Source: Cryptomeria japonica (taxonomy: Eukaryota > Streptophyta > Pinopsida > Cupressales > Cupressaceae). From it: 64,000 nt of DNA. The position numbers and the translations under genes were made by a program. Positions within the stretch are counted from its first letter, which is position 1, and each line of letters begins with the position of its first letter. This document shows positions 9,338-18,490 of this stretch, one piece after another. The notes under the pieces are model-generated. The model saw only the letters and a program-made list of their open reading frames with translations. It had not been told where the DNA came from and did no database searches. Location: NCBI RefSeq assembly GCF_030272615.1, contig NC_081414.1, forward strand, positions 1,551,501-1,615,500, given 5' to 3'.

Positions 9338-10492
9338 GCGCTCCTGTCCTTCACTGAGGATCCAGAGCGCATTTTGCTCCTGTCCCTCTCCAAGGGACCA
9401 AGGCGAAGCGCTCCTGTCCCTCACCAAGGGTCCAGGGCGAAAAAGCTTATTTGAGCCATTCCTGGCCTTGTTTGGTCAAATTGAAACATCAAAGGCATAG
9501 TGAAGGACGAAATGAACATGATAAAGCATCCAGACTTGATTGAAAACAATGAAATGATGAAGTTTTTGCCTAGAAGGTAAAAAGTGCTCTCGTCCCTCAC
9601 TGAAGGACCCGAGCACTTTTCTTTATATGCACAATTTTAGACCTTTTTTGGACATTAACTTCTATTCATAGCATGAAGTAAGATGAAATCTTCCCTAGCA
9701 AAGGAATTTCGAGGTGAAAAGTGAGACAATTTGGCTTAGAGGGCAAAAAGTGCTCCCGTCCCTCACTGAAGGACCGAAGCTTGAATTTCAAATTTGCACT
9801 GCCTTTGCAAGATTAAAGTGATTTTATGATTTGAAGAGGTTAAGGGAAGCATGTTTTGTCCATTGAATATAATTTAAGCGGATCACAAAGGAGTAAATCA
9901 ACCCAAACGACAAAAAGTGCTCCCGTCCCTCACCAAGGGACCAAGGCGAAGTGCTCCCGTCCCTCACTGAAGGACCAGAGCACTTAACATGTTATCTAGC
10001 CTTTCTCACCAATTTTGGACAAATTGAGACCAAGGCGCAAGTTTGACAAAGTGTTTAAAATGCCTTGAAATGGAATTGAGATGCGAGAGTTGCAAATTTT
10101 GACGACAAATTGCAAAAGTGCTCCCGTCCCTTACCAAGGGACCAGAGCGCTTTTTCCAAATATGACCATTTACCTTGCATTTTGAAAGGATATTTTTATT
10201 ACCAAGGCTCAAGATGGAGTGAAATGTGATATTCTACGCCTTGAGGGTAAATTGAAGATTAATGTGATCAAGAATTTGCATGAGGACTCAAAAGTGCTCC
10301 CTTCCCTCACTGAAGGACCAGAGCACTTTTTTTGAAAACAACAAATTCCCTCCGAGATTATGCCAAGGCAAAGTTGTGTGAGATGGTAAGGATCCTCTAA
10401 AGCATGGTGAACAAAGGTTTGACTTCAAAAAATTGAGAATCCTAGCCTAAAAATGAAAAAGTGCTCCCGTCCCTTGGAAAGGGACCAAAGCG
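9338..10492 (+). repeat. Periodic palindromic modules in the long LTR
   Basis: GTGCTCCCGTCCCTCACTGA followed by AGGACCAGAGCAC recurs about ten times. Each copy is an imperfect palindrome (GTGCTC...GAGCAC, GTCC...GGAC). Clusters of two or three lie at 9338-9440 and 9918-9985; single copies start near 9594, 9750, 10118, 10293 and 10461. From 9594 onward the starts are 156-200 bp apart. Most copies are preceded by CAAAAA. Confidence 0.85.
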
Positions 10493-11990
10493 AAGTCATT
10501 AGCATTCTTTATTTTTTACCATATTTGGGCGTTAATATCCTCCAAATCGCATTAGATGCCAAATTGCTAACTTTGGAATATTTGAAAAAATTAATTAAAT
10601 TGGCATTTAATAAATTAATTTTGGGCCTCAAAAAATCGAATTTCTATTATAAAGGCATTTAAAATTAATTTTTGTGAAATTAAAATTAAAAGTTGAGCGC
10701 ACAAGGCATTATTTTGCCTTTATTTGACAAGTCGGCCTACTCCTTTTGAGGTTTTATTTATTATTTCACCTTTTATTTGCAAGGTCGGCCTCATGGGTAA
10801 GTGGAAGGTGAGCGCTCTATATATTGGAGGTGTTGTTTCACAATTCAAATCATTCAATCATCCTTTCAAGTGCGAAATTGGAGAGCAATTTGAGGAGCGA
10901 AATCCAGAGGAGTGGAGCGAATTTCTACTAAGTGTGGAGAAGCTAGTGGAGGGCGAAATTCATCTTGAAAGCTATTGGAGGAGAATTTCTTGCTAGATTG
11001 GAGGATAAATTCCAGATGTTTTGAAGGTATTTGAAGGCGAATTTCCAGATTTTTGAAGAGGAAGGTGGAGTTCTTTTCCAAGCTAAAGGAGGTGCATTTT
11101 ATCCAAAGGAGAGCTTTGATCTACACTTTGCCTAGCAAAATTCATCTATTTTTACATCATTTCTTAGAGTTAATTCTCAAGAGGAGGTATGGCAAAATCA
11201 TCTTGACACCCTTATTCAAGGTTTGATTTTTTTAGACGTTTTTTAGAAAAGTCTAAGTATTGCATGGTTAATTAGGAAATGATAACTCAAGATTTATCAT
11301 GAAGTTTCCTAATTAAAATCTTGAATCTTCCTTTTAAAGTTTAATTTTTAGATTTCAAGATATATTACTAATTTTGAAATGTTGTGTAGGTATCAAGATG
11401 GCGACTCCAAAGCTCGGAGGATCTACAAGTCGGCAGGTTCTCATCAAGGACGATCAAGCAAGGACAAGGGCGACCTCCTTCAGTCTAGCATTGACAAGGA
11501 CGACCTTCTTCAGTCAAGCATCATCAGGATAAGGGCGACCTCTTCCAATCTAGCGTTCCAAGGCGAGGTACATCATCATCAGAGACAAAAGAAGTCAGAG
11601 CAAAGGGTTCGTTGAAGAAGCAGATAGTTCCAGAAGAGTTAATTAAAGCTAGCTTCTCAACAACATCAAGTTGAATATCTACCAAGATACAAGTGTCAGA
11701 CGAGGTGGCATCCTAGTCATCGCTCCTCCAGTCAGTGTGGTCCACCTCAGCATGTCCAGATTCAATGTACCTAACTCATGGAAGGTGGCACAAACTCCGA
11801 TGTACCTACCTCGGCTATCTATTGGTTGAATTTTCCAGAGAGGACATGTGTCCAAGCAATACAATTTTATCATTGGTCAAGCATTAAATGTTATGTAATG
11901 GTTGTAACAAACCCTAATTAGGGTTTTCATTATTGAATCTTGGCCATTGATCTCGAATTGATCTAAACCATCAAATTGTATTGAGGGCAC

Positions 11991-11999
11991 TATATAAGC
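11991..11999 (+). promoter_or_regulatory. TATA box of the long LTR
   Basis: CTATATAAGCCCCGACTC is a good plant TATA context. The related sequence CTATATAAGGCTC at 25149 sits at the same place of the second copy, which supports a conserved Pol II start about 30 bp downstream. Confidence 0.6.
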
Positions 12000-12882
12000 C
12001 CCGACTCTTCATTTGTAAAGGCAGTAAGTTAGAGAGTTAGAATAGAAGAGAGAAGTTAGTGAATAGAGAATAGTTAGAAGGTGATTAGAATAGCAATTAG
12101 AGTAGAGTAGAGAGAGAAGGCAAAGATTGTTGCCAAGATGTTGTTGTAAAAGACTTGTAACTTCATTGAAGAAATGGTGAAATTTATGGGTCGATTCGAC
12201 AATTTGCATGGTCTTTATACTTCTCATATTTGATTTCGTGTTATTAGATGAGTGGAAGAAATGTGCTTGATTGATGGTGGAATTCGTATATCCATACTAC
12301 TAGCAGTTTGTTGATTGCAGACTTGCCTTGTGTAGTCAACTGGAATCATTCAGCTTAAGCTTAACTTCAATTGTCGCTTCTTCATTGATATGCATCAACC
12401 TGATGGTGTCTATGCCTGCAGTGATGATTTGAACATCATAAAGCTTTCCTTCGAAGATCGCACTAACCTTGTGGAGATGTTCCTGTGATGTCAAAACAAG
12501 ACTTAGTTAGAATTCCATCAAAGATCATTCATTGCTCTTACATTCTTAGTGTTAGGATTAGATCCTTTCCTCGCCCTCATCTTTTTTCCTTTTTTTTTTT
12601 CCAAATCAAAGCTAGTAAAATCCTGTGTTCCAGCAATATTCAAAGCAAATCAGAAGTTCGGTCATTGAGTGTAAGTCCCCTTGTGATTCCAGCAAATCAC
12701 ATCATACCACAGAGAGCTTATCCACACGTAGAGATCCTACAACGAAGAACCTTGGAGTCATCCTGATTGATCCTTTTCCGCGATATCTGCAGCAATCAGA
12801 GGCTTTACTCAAGAGAGGATAAGGTACCCTTGGGTATTTTATTCTGTGTTTGATATTGTACAAAATACACGTCAACAGGTAT

Positions 12883-14520
12883 ATGATTGGGCGAGTTTGT
12901 TATTAGATAGAGCCCACTATTTCCTGATGCTGAAGCACAAAGTTTTTTACATGCCATACCATGCCATCGGGTTGTTTTTGGACTTTGTACGAGTACAAGT
13001 ACCAGCCAAACTGAGAGGGTGGCGACCACGAGATTGCAGTGATTCCTTACAACCAGCTATTTTCTATTGGATAGAGTTGGACGCACTCACGGTTGGTGGA
13101 GAGGGTCAGACCAACAGGAAGAGAAGAAGGCAGGTCCCGGTGCTGGTGTTGACCAGTGACATTGATTCAGGATAGGCAAAGAGTAGTGCAGACGAGAGTG
13201 TGGAGTCTGAGGAGACATCGAGGTGTTTTGGAGGGGACACTACTTTCCTACTCTCGGAGATGGCCGAAGTAGATGTGGAGACAGGGACCCTTGGTACGGA
13301 AGAGGGCGGCTGTGCAGTGTCTTTTGGCGAGGTACCAGGTGGAACCTGTGGGCTACCAACAGGGGGTGTGGCACGACCTCCAAGAGAGGGGGTTTGGGCA
13401 GGGCAGTTGTTATTCACACCAGCATTCTTGCACGTGGACGGGGAATTGACACCACTTTCCTCGTCTGGGGTGGCCATTCCAGCATTCGGGCAGATGCATC
13501 CTTGTCCTATAATGCAGACACTTGCAATGACCACCACTCCTTGTATTCCAGTGCGCTCACCTGTCACGGAACAGGAAATAGAGATGAAAGGCATGGGGCA
13601 GGCAAAGGATAGTGGGGAAGCAGTGGAGGACACAGACACATGGTTGGACCGGTATGCTGCCCCACCCATAGTTCCGGTAGGGCCACCACCTGCTACACCT
13701 CGCCATCCTACACAGGCTAAGGTAGTTGATTTGGGGGAGCATCCTACACAGGTAGAGGTAGTCGAGTTGGTGGAGCATCCTGCAGAGTTGGTTTTGCCTA
13801 CTAGTGGCAAGGAGGAGATACCTTCACAGATGGGCCTTTAGGACGGAGGTGTAGGGAGGACCTAGCCTACTGTCGTAGCACAATTTTTTGCTGAGATGGA
13901 GGGGGCAGTTCAACGGTTGGTAGCCTCCACAGTTTAGGAATCCATTGTTCAGCCAGCCTCGGAGAGCCTATGTAAGTTTGCTACTACGGGGGTAGGAGAG
14001 GCATTCCAAAGGTGCTTTGAGGCACGGGGATGGCCGACCATAGACCTACCTGAGATGAGAGCAGAGTAGCAGTGTTAGGAGGTGGCCAGAGAGAGTCGAG
14101 TGCAGACTTTGGTGAGACAAATTGAGCAGGCTGTGCGGGATGGCTATTACCGACTCCGGGAGGCTCAGATCCAGGTAGATAGAGCTGCGAAGCTGGTCGC
14201 TCGCATCCCGTCGTTGGAGACGGAGTTGGCCTAGCAGCAGGCCTGAGCCGGCCGTGCGGAGGAGTAACTGGACACGGTGAAGAGAGAATTGAGCTCTGTG
14301 AGAGTAGCACTGGCGGCTGAGTCAGAGATGAGGACCACAACAGAGACCCGCGTTACCAGCCTTGCGCCAGAGTTGGAGGCGAAGCAAAAGGAGCTCATGG
14401 AGGCTGTATTCAGGGTGAAGCGGTCATGGGAGCACCAATTGGTGGCCGAGCGGGACCTTGCTTATTGAATTGATCAGGTGATGCGGTTGCAGGCGCAGTT
14501 GGCTTCGACATCAGCGGCCC
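12883..14520 (+). pseudogene. aORF of element A, 3' part (Pro-rich middle and coiled-coil tail)
   Basis: One frame runs about 545 codons with repeated TAG or TGA stops (first at 13173-13175 and 13839-13841) but without obvious frameshifts. The first 85 residues include ASLLLDRAHYFLMLKHKVFY, a hydrophobic-aromatic fold-like part. Residues about 110-320 are Gly/Pro/Thr-rich with a short duplication (HPTQAKVVDLGE, then HPTQVEVVELVE). The rest is a heptad-like coiled coil (ETRVTSLAPELEAKQKELME). The tail resembles the aORF of element B (KEALMVKSALEHRMVAEK). Most stops replace likely Gln codons (CAG to TAG). Function unknown; part of the retrotransposon, in sense orientation between pol position and PPT. 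Confidence 0.65.
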
Positions 14521-14574
14521 CTTCTTGTTTTGGGTTTCAGTTTTGCTTGTACATCATTTCCATTTTGGTTGTCT

Positions 14575-14590
14575 GTCGTCTGGAGACGAC
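14575..14590 (+). promoter_or_regulatory. Conserved hairpin just before the PPT of element A
   Basis: GTCGTCTGGAGACGAC can form a 6-bp stem with a TGGA loop. The same hairpin with a C in the loop is at 35490-35505 of element B, at nearly the same distance from its PPT. Confidence 0.6.
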
Positions 14591-14596
14591 ATTTCT

Positions 14597-14611
14597 TTTT
14601 GGGGGGGATAA
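14597..14611 (+). promoter_or_regulatory. Polypurine tract of element A
   Basis: TTTTGGGGGGGATAA ends directly at the LTR start TGTTGTCGGG. Element B has TTTTGGGGGGGATGA in the same place. Confidence 0.75.
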
Positions 14612-14879
14612 TGTTGTCGGGTAATTAAGCATTAAGGTAAATTGTGTTAGCATCGGTAGTTAACCTGTCAGTTGTCGGCAGTTGGCACCGGGTAACTGAA
14701 CAGACTCCTTTATATTGTATCTGTTTCCAGTCTTTGGACATGCTATTGTAGTCAAACATATTGCTATCATTGTATGTACTGGCTTATTATGAATCAATAG
14801 AACACTTGTGAGTTCCTTATATTTTGTGTACTTCTGTCATTTATGCAATGTCTTAACCTGACACCCTATGGGGAAAACA
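14612..14879 (+). mobile_element. Right LTR of element A
   Basis: This 268-bp LTR runs from TGTTGTCGGG to GGGGAAAACA and is followed by the AAGAC TSD copy. It carries AT-rich TTTATATTGTATCTG as a possible TATA region. Confidence 0.85.
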
Positions 14880-14884
14880 AAGAC

Positions 14885-15070
14885 TGAATAAACACTCCTT
14901 ATTTGAGGACGCGAGAGACATAGTGCAAGCGAAAATATGGAGGGTAACAATAGGTTTAGTGAATGATGAACAAATCTCAAGCAAATGGAAGCGCTTCAAG
15001 GATTGGATGAGGATGAGAGGAATTGATCAAGACTTGGATGGAAAATGGATATCAAAAAATTTACAAGTGT
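14885..15070 (+). pseudogene. Coding-like fragment to the right of element A
   Basis: An ATG-less open frame of about 58 codons reads LFEDARDIVQAKIWRVTIG and then SSKWKRFKDWMRMRGIDQDL before a TAG near 15070. Composition and codon use look protein-coding, yet no family is recognised. It touches the TSD of element A, so the element may have landed in it; no matching left half is evident in the GAACTT repeat before 6001. Confidence 0.3.
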
Positions 15071-15100
15071 AGATGAAAGTTAAATTCCTTGAGTGCTCAA

Positions 15101-15570
15101 ATTCCTTGACCTCAAGGAATCCTTGATTTGACTTCTCAAATTCCTTGACCTCAAGGAATCCCTGACTTGACTTCTCAAATTCTTTGACCTCAAGGAATCC
15201 ACGACTTAGAAATCTTGAAGAGCTACGCCAAGTAGAAGTTGCACTATCAAGATAGATGAGAGTTGATGAATGAATTTATCCATGATTTCATGATCAAATG
15301 CAAGGATCTACCTATCATTCCTCAAAATCCAAGACTTGAAGAGTAGAGTGTGGTATCTCCTTGAGTGCTCAAACTCCTTGACCCCAAGGAATCCACGACT
15401 TGAGGCTTGAATGTGAAGTTAGGCAAAAGTTGCATTATCCAAATTCTTCTTAAGGATTTTCAAAATCGCTAACAAAATATCTTTGATGGAAATAAGAGAA
15501 AGCTGGAATGATCAACGAAGGCGAGGGAGGAAGTTAAGTGTTATGCTCAAATTCCTTGATCTCAAGGAAT
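15101..15570 (+). repeat. Palindromic 20-bp repeats, three of them in a 39-bp tandem
   Basis: ATTCCTTGACCTCAAGGAAT, a 9-bp inverted repeat with a two-base centre, occurs at 15101, 15140 and 15179 (exact 39-bp period), with variants at 15373 and 15551. It has the same layout logic as the palindromes of the long LTR, though the sequence differs. Confidence 0.85.
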
Positions 15571-17239
15571 CCATGACAAGTAGAGATAGGGAGTTGAAGT
15601 GTGAACCTCATCAAGGAAGAAGTAGATTTTCTAGTGGATCAAGAGATCTATACCCTGATTCGGGGGGATTTTTATCAGCAAATTCCATCATTTAAGGCAA
15701 TTTCAAGAATTTCCATGTGCATTTCCAGATTTGGGGAAGGTTTTAGTAAGTGTGATTCTTGTGGAATATTGCTCATTTTGATGTTTTAATTCAAATTATT
15801 TTCTTTTTCAGGTCTAATGTAAGGAGCGAGTGCAAGGAATGATGAGAAAGAAGACATTGAGGAAGCAAATCAAAGATGAAAGACTTCAGCCCCAACGATG
15901 CAAGATCAAGCTATCCAAGGAATTAAATGGAGGAACTCAACATCAGCATGCTCAAAGCAAAGAGAAGGAACACTTCAAGAAGGCAAGGAAGATCAATCAT
16001 GAATGTAAGGAGAGATTAATGTGGATTGCTTCACAAGGAGAGACTCTACATGCAAATACACCACAAACATATGGAGATACTTCCTTGTTGACGTGGCTAA
16101 AGTCGGATTTCAACTCCTTCCGGTCAACACATAATAGAATCTATTAGCAATCCCATTCTCTCTTGCATAAGGTAGTTCTAGTGCTATTGACACGATCACT
16201 GTAAAACAACCTCAAGGTTCATTTTGTCAAGTCTTGACTGTGGGATGACTCAGAGGTTCATGTGTCTTGCTAGTAGACACAAAAGGGACTTACGTTAATG
16301 GATAGAATAAGTATCAAGGTTTACATGATATCCCTAAGACTCGACAAGTCTTACTTTCATCAGATTATCGATGTTCATGATGCTGTTTTACGGATTGTAG
16401 TTTCAGATTTAAAAAAAAAAATGAAAAAGAGAAAGAGAGTAAGAGAGAGATACTAACTAATTTATCTAAAATAGCACATTTGGGTAAATAGACGGAGATC
16501 TTATAACAACCAGGTTTCACTTCGCTAGCCTTTGTAAACACAACTAAATGAAACTTGATGCAATCTTCAGAGGGAGAATTAGATTTTCAAACTTAAAAAC
16601 ACAAATGCTGAATTTAAACATTCACCCATTTAGCATTTAATAGCCAAACTAAATATACGAACATGTTTAGACTAACCATATAGAGGGATTGACAATCAGT
16701 CAATCTTTAATGGTATGAACTTAAGACCTCTATCAAATACAAACCCAAATAGACTAGTTGAAAGCAAAAATACATAGCATGAATTAAATGGTGAAGAAGA
16801 GAACCATGCACTCACAGGAAATATGAACAACTTTTGACTCCATTAAATCTGTATGTATTTCGGCAGAGTTTTTGCAACAATTCTGGAATTCTTACCAAAA
16901 TAAGGGAACTCAGTCCCTTTAAATAGATTTTCAAAATTGGATGAATGGCCCAGATTAAACAATACAAGTGGCCCAGATTCATCCTAAAAAGCATGACTGC
17001 CCATACCTAGTTAATAAGGGAGATACTTTCCAACTAACTAACCAACTACCAACCATAAAGTTGTCCCCCAAAAAGTGCATTGCACGGACCTCAAAAACTG
17101 AAAAGAGTACCTTGGTAGTTGGGGAGAAATAACTAACCTTGGGAATGCACTTTTTACCATCCCAATGTAGATATTTTCCCTTTTTACAACAAAAAGTCCT
17201 TTTCCTCCTCCAACTACCCTTCCCAAATATCCTAGTCTG
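15571..17239. other. Non-coding, repeat-derived
   Basis: A 105-codon ORF at 15830-16147 is Lys/Gln-rich and lacks any motif, so it is not called. The stretch looks like decayed LTR or internal spacer. No genes are seen from 16150 to 17239. Confidence 0.4.
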
Positions 17240-18490
17240 CAGCCTGCTTTGCCCAAATATATTCTTGCAACCTCAAACAAATGGAGTGTATCTCATCAAA
17301 AGGAGGAAGAGGGGGATTATTAATTTGGAATTCAATGTCCACACAGTGACTCTCTATCCTCCCAATCTGCTCAATCCGGTCTAATTTTTTGGCCTCAAAA
17401 TCCCTTCTAGCTACGCGCAGCTTGCTGGCGAACTCTATATCTTCCTTGGAATATGGAGTTCCATCATTCTTCAATCGGTCCTTGGAATATGGAGTTCCAT
17501 CATTCTTCAACCGGTCCCCCCAGCATATCTTCATCTCGCTGCACTCCATATCAGCTTTCCAATCATTAATCAAAACCTTTAGAGCATCCCTACAAAAGGT
17601 TGTATTGTTGGGGTATTCTAGGATTGTTGCTCTTCATATCTTAAATTTGACACCAATTTCCAAAGGTGTCGATATCATGAGGTTTGAGAATCTGTTGTAG
17701 TGTGGAAATTCGGTGTCGGGTCCAAAATAATGCCCTGACGATGATGAGAGGGGTATCAACTACCTTCTTAAGTTCCCTAACCCTGTCTATGATGGTATGC
17801 AATCTTTGGTAGGTGCGCTTTGCGTTTGATCTCATGCTAGTCGCCTCTTCTAGTACTAGATATCCCATCCGCACTATATCCTCAATCCATTCACTGGTTG
17901 CCTTGGCAGTGTCTCAGACACTCAAATTCAGCAGTGGTTTTTTGTGCTAATGCCAAGGGGGGAACATAGGTCTCGGTAGCATGCTGCAGTGGCTTGAGCA
18001 AATGATCTATATAGCCTTTGGCTTGCTTAGCACGAGCTTTATACATTTCTCGTTCAATAGTCATTCTTTCCAGTTGGCCCAATATGTTCTGCATGGAGTC
18101 CTTGAACTCTTCTACTTCTTGTCCTTTTGTTGCCTTTCCCAATGGGATCAACGTAACACTATACTTGGCCAGTGTAACCTCCTCGGCTGGTTTGCCTTCA
18201 GGTGGAGCAGCAATATGTATTGTCCCGTTTTTCTGAGCATCCTTGGTAATCTTGGAATACGTTCTTGGTTTCTTTTTTCCTTTAGCTTGAGACTGTCCTA
18301 TTCGAGAGAATAGGTCTTCCAAGTTTATTGGTGGCTTCACAATAGCTTTCCTTTGGGCTCGGGCTTGTAACCACTCATGAGGGATAGTCTGCCCTAAAGT
18401 GATTGGTAATTCCCTACTTTGCTCTCTTGACGCCTCAACAGATTCACTATATACTCGTGGTTGGTCATGTTGGTGCCCAAAACCACAGAT
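17240..18490 (-). pseudogene. Long unrecognised TE-type ORF, C-terminal piece
   Basis: Minus-strand pieces in two or three frames look like one broken protein. The upstream piece has EDLFSRIGQSQAKGKKKPRT, then a helical coiled-coil region (FKDSMQNILGQLERMTIERE, YIDHLLKPL). The next piece (17874-17641) is basic and helical (YQRLHTIIDRVRELKKVVDT). The last (17573-17240) holds a short in-frame duplication: DRLKNDGTPYSK occurs twice, with no extra residue between copies. It probably continues the minus-strand ORF at 21242-22680, after a 2.75-kb interruption. No family is recognised; it resembles large accessory ORFs of plant LTR retrotransposons only in layout. Confidence 0.4.

Larger units (their letters stand above)
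8869..12877 (+). mobile_element. 4,009-bp solo LTR with TSD GGTAT, nested in element A
   Basis: It begins TGTTGTGACG and ends ACACGTCAACA, with 5-bp TSDs GGTAT at 8864-8868 and 12878-12882. No primer site, PPT or coding region is inside, so it is a solo LTR left by recombination. It has a very long U3: TATA box at 11991, about 890 bp from the 3' end. The U3 holds a 33-bp tandem repeat (9030-9190) and about ten copies of a short palindromic module (9338-10492). The 3' third resembles 24543-25957, and the start resembles 2744. Confidence 0.8.
6006..14879 (+). mobile_element. Element A: rearranged Gypsy-like LTR retrotransposon with nested solo LTR
   Basis: The unit is flanked by a perfect 5-bp TSD, AAGAC, at 6001-6005 and 14880-14884. 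From left to right it holds: the first 177 bp of an LTR (+); an inverted block of gag, leader, PBS and a full LTR (-) up to 7954; a sense-orientation aORF (8152-14520) split by a 4,009-bp solo LTR; a PPT; and a full LTR (+), 14612-14879. There is no reverse transcriptase or integrase, so it is non-autonomous. Without the solo LTR and its TSD copy it is about 4.86 kb. It shares gag, leader design, PPT, pre-PPT hairpin and aORF tail with element B (30480-35791), so both belong to one lineage. Confidence 0.8.

Noticed and set aside
13106-13810. 234-codon minus-strand ORF across the aORF of element A
   Set aside because: Shadow of the plus-strand Pro/Gly-rich frame, which continues on both sides and has the coiled-coil tail shared with element B.
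15830-16147. 105-codon Lys/Gln-rich ORF
   Set aside because: No motif or homologous frame elsewhere; resembles the purine-rich leader part of long LTRs.
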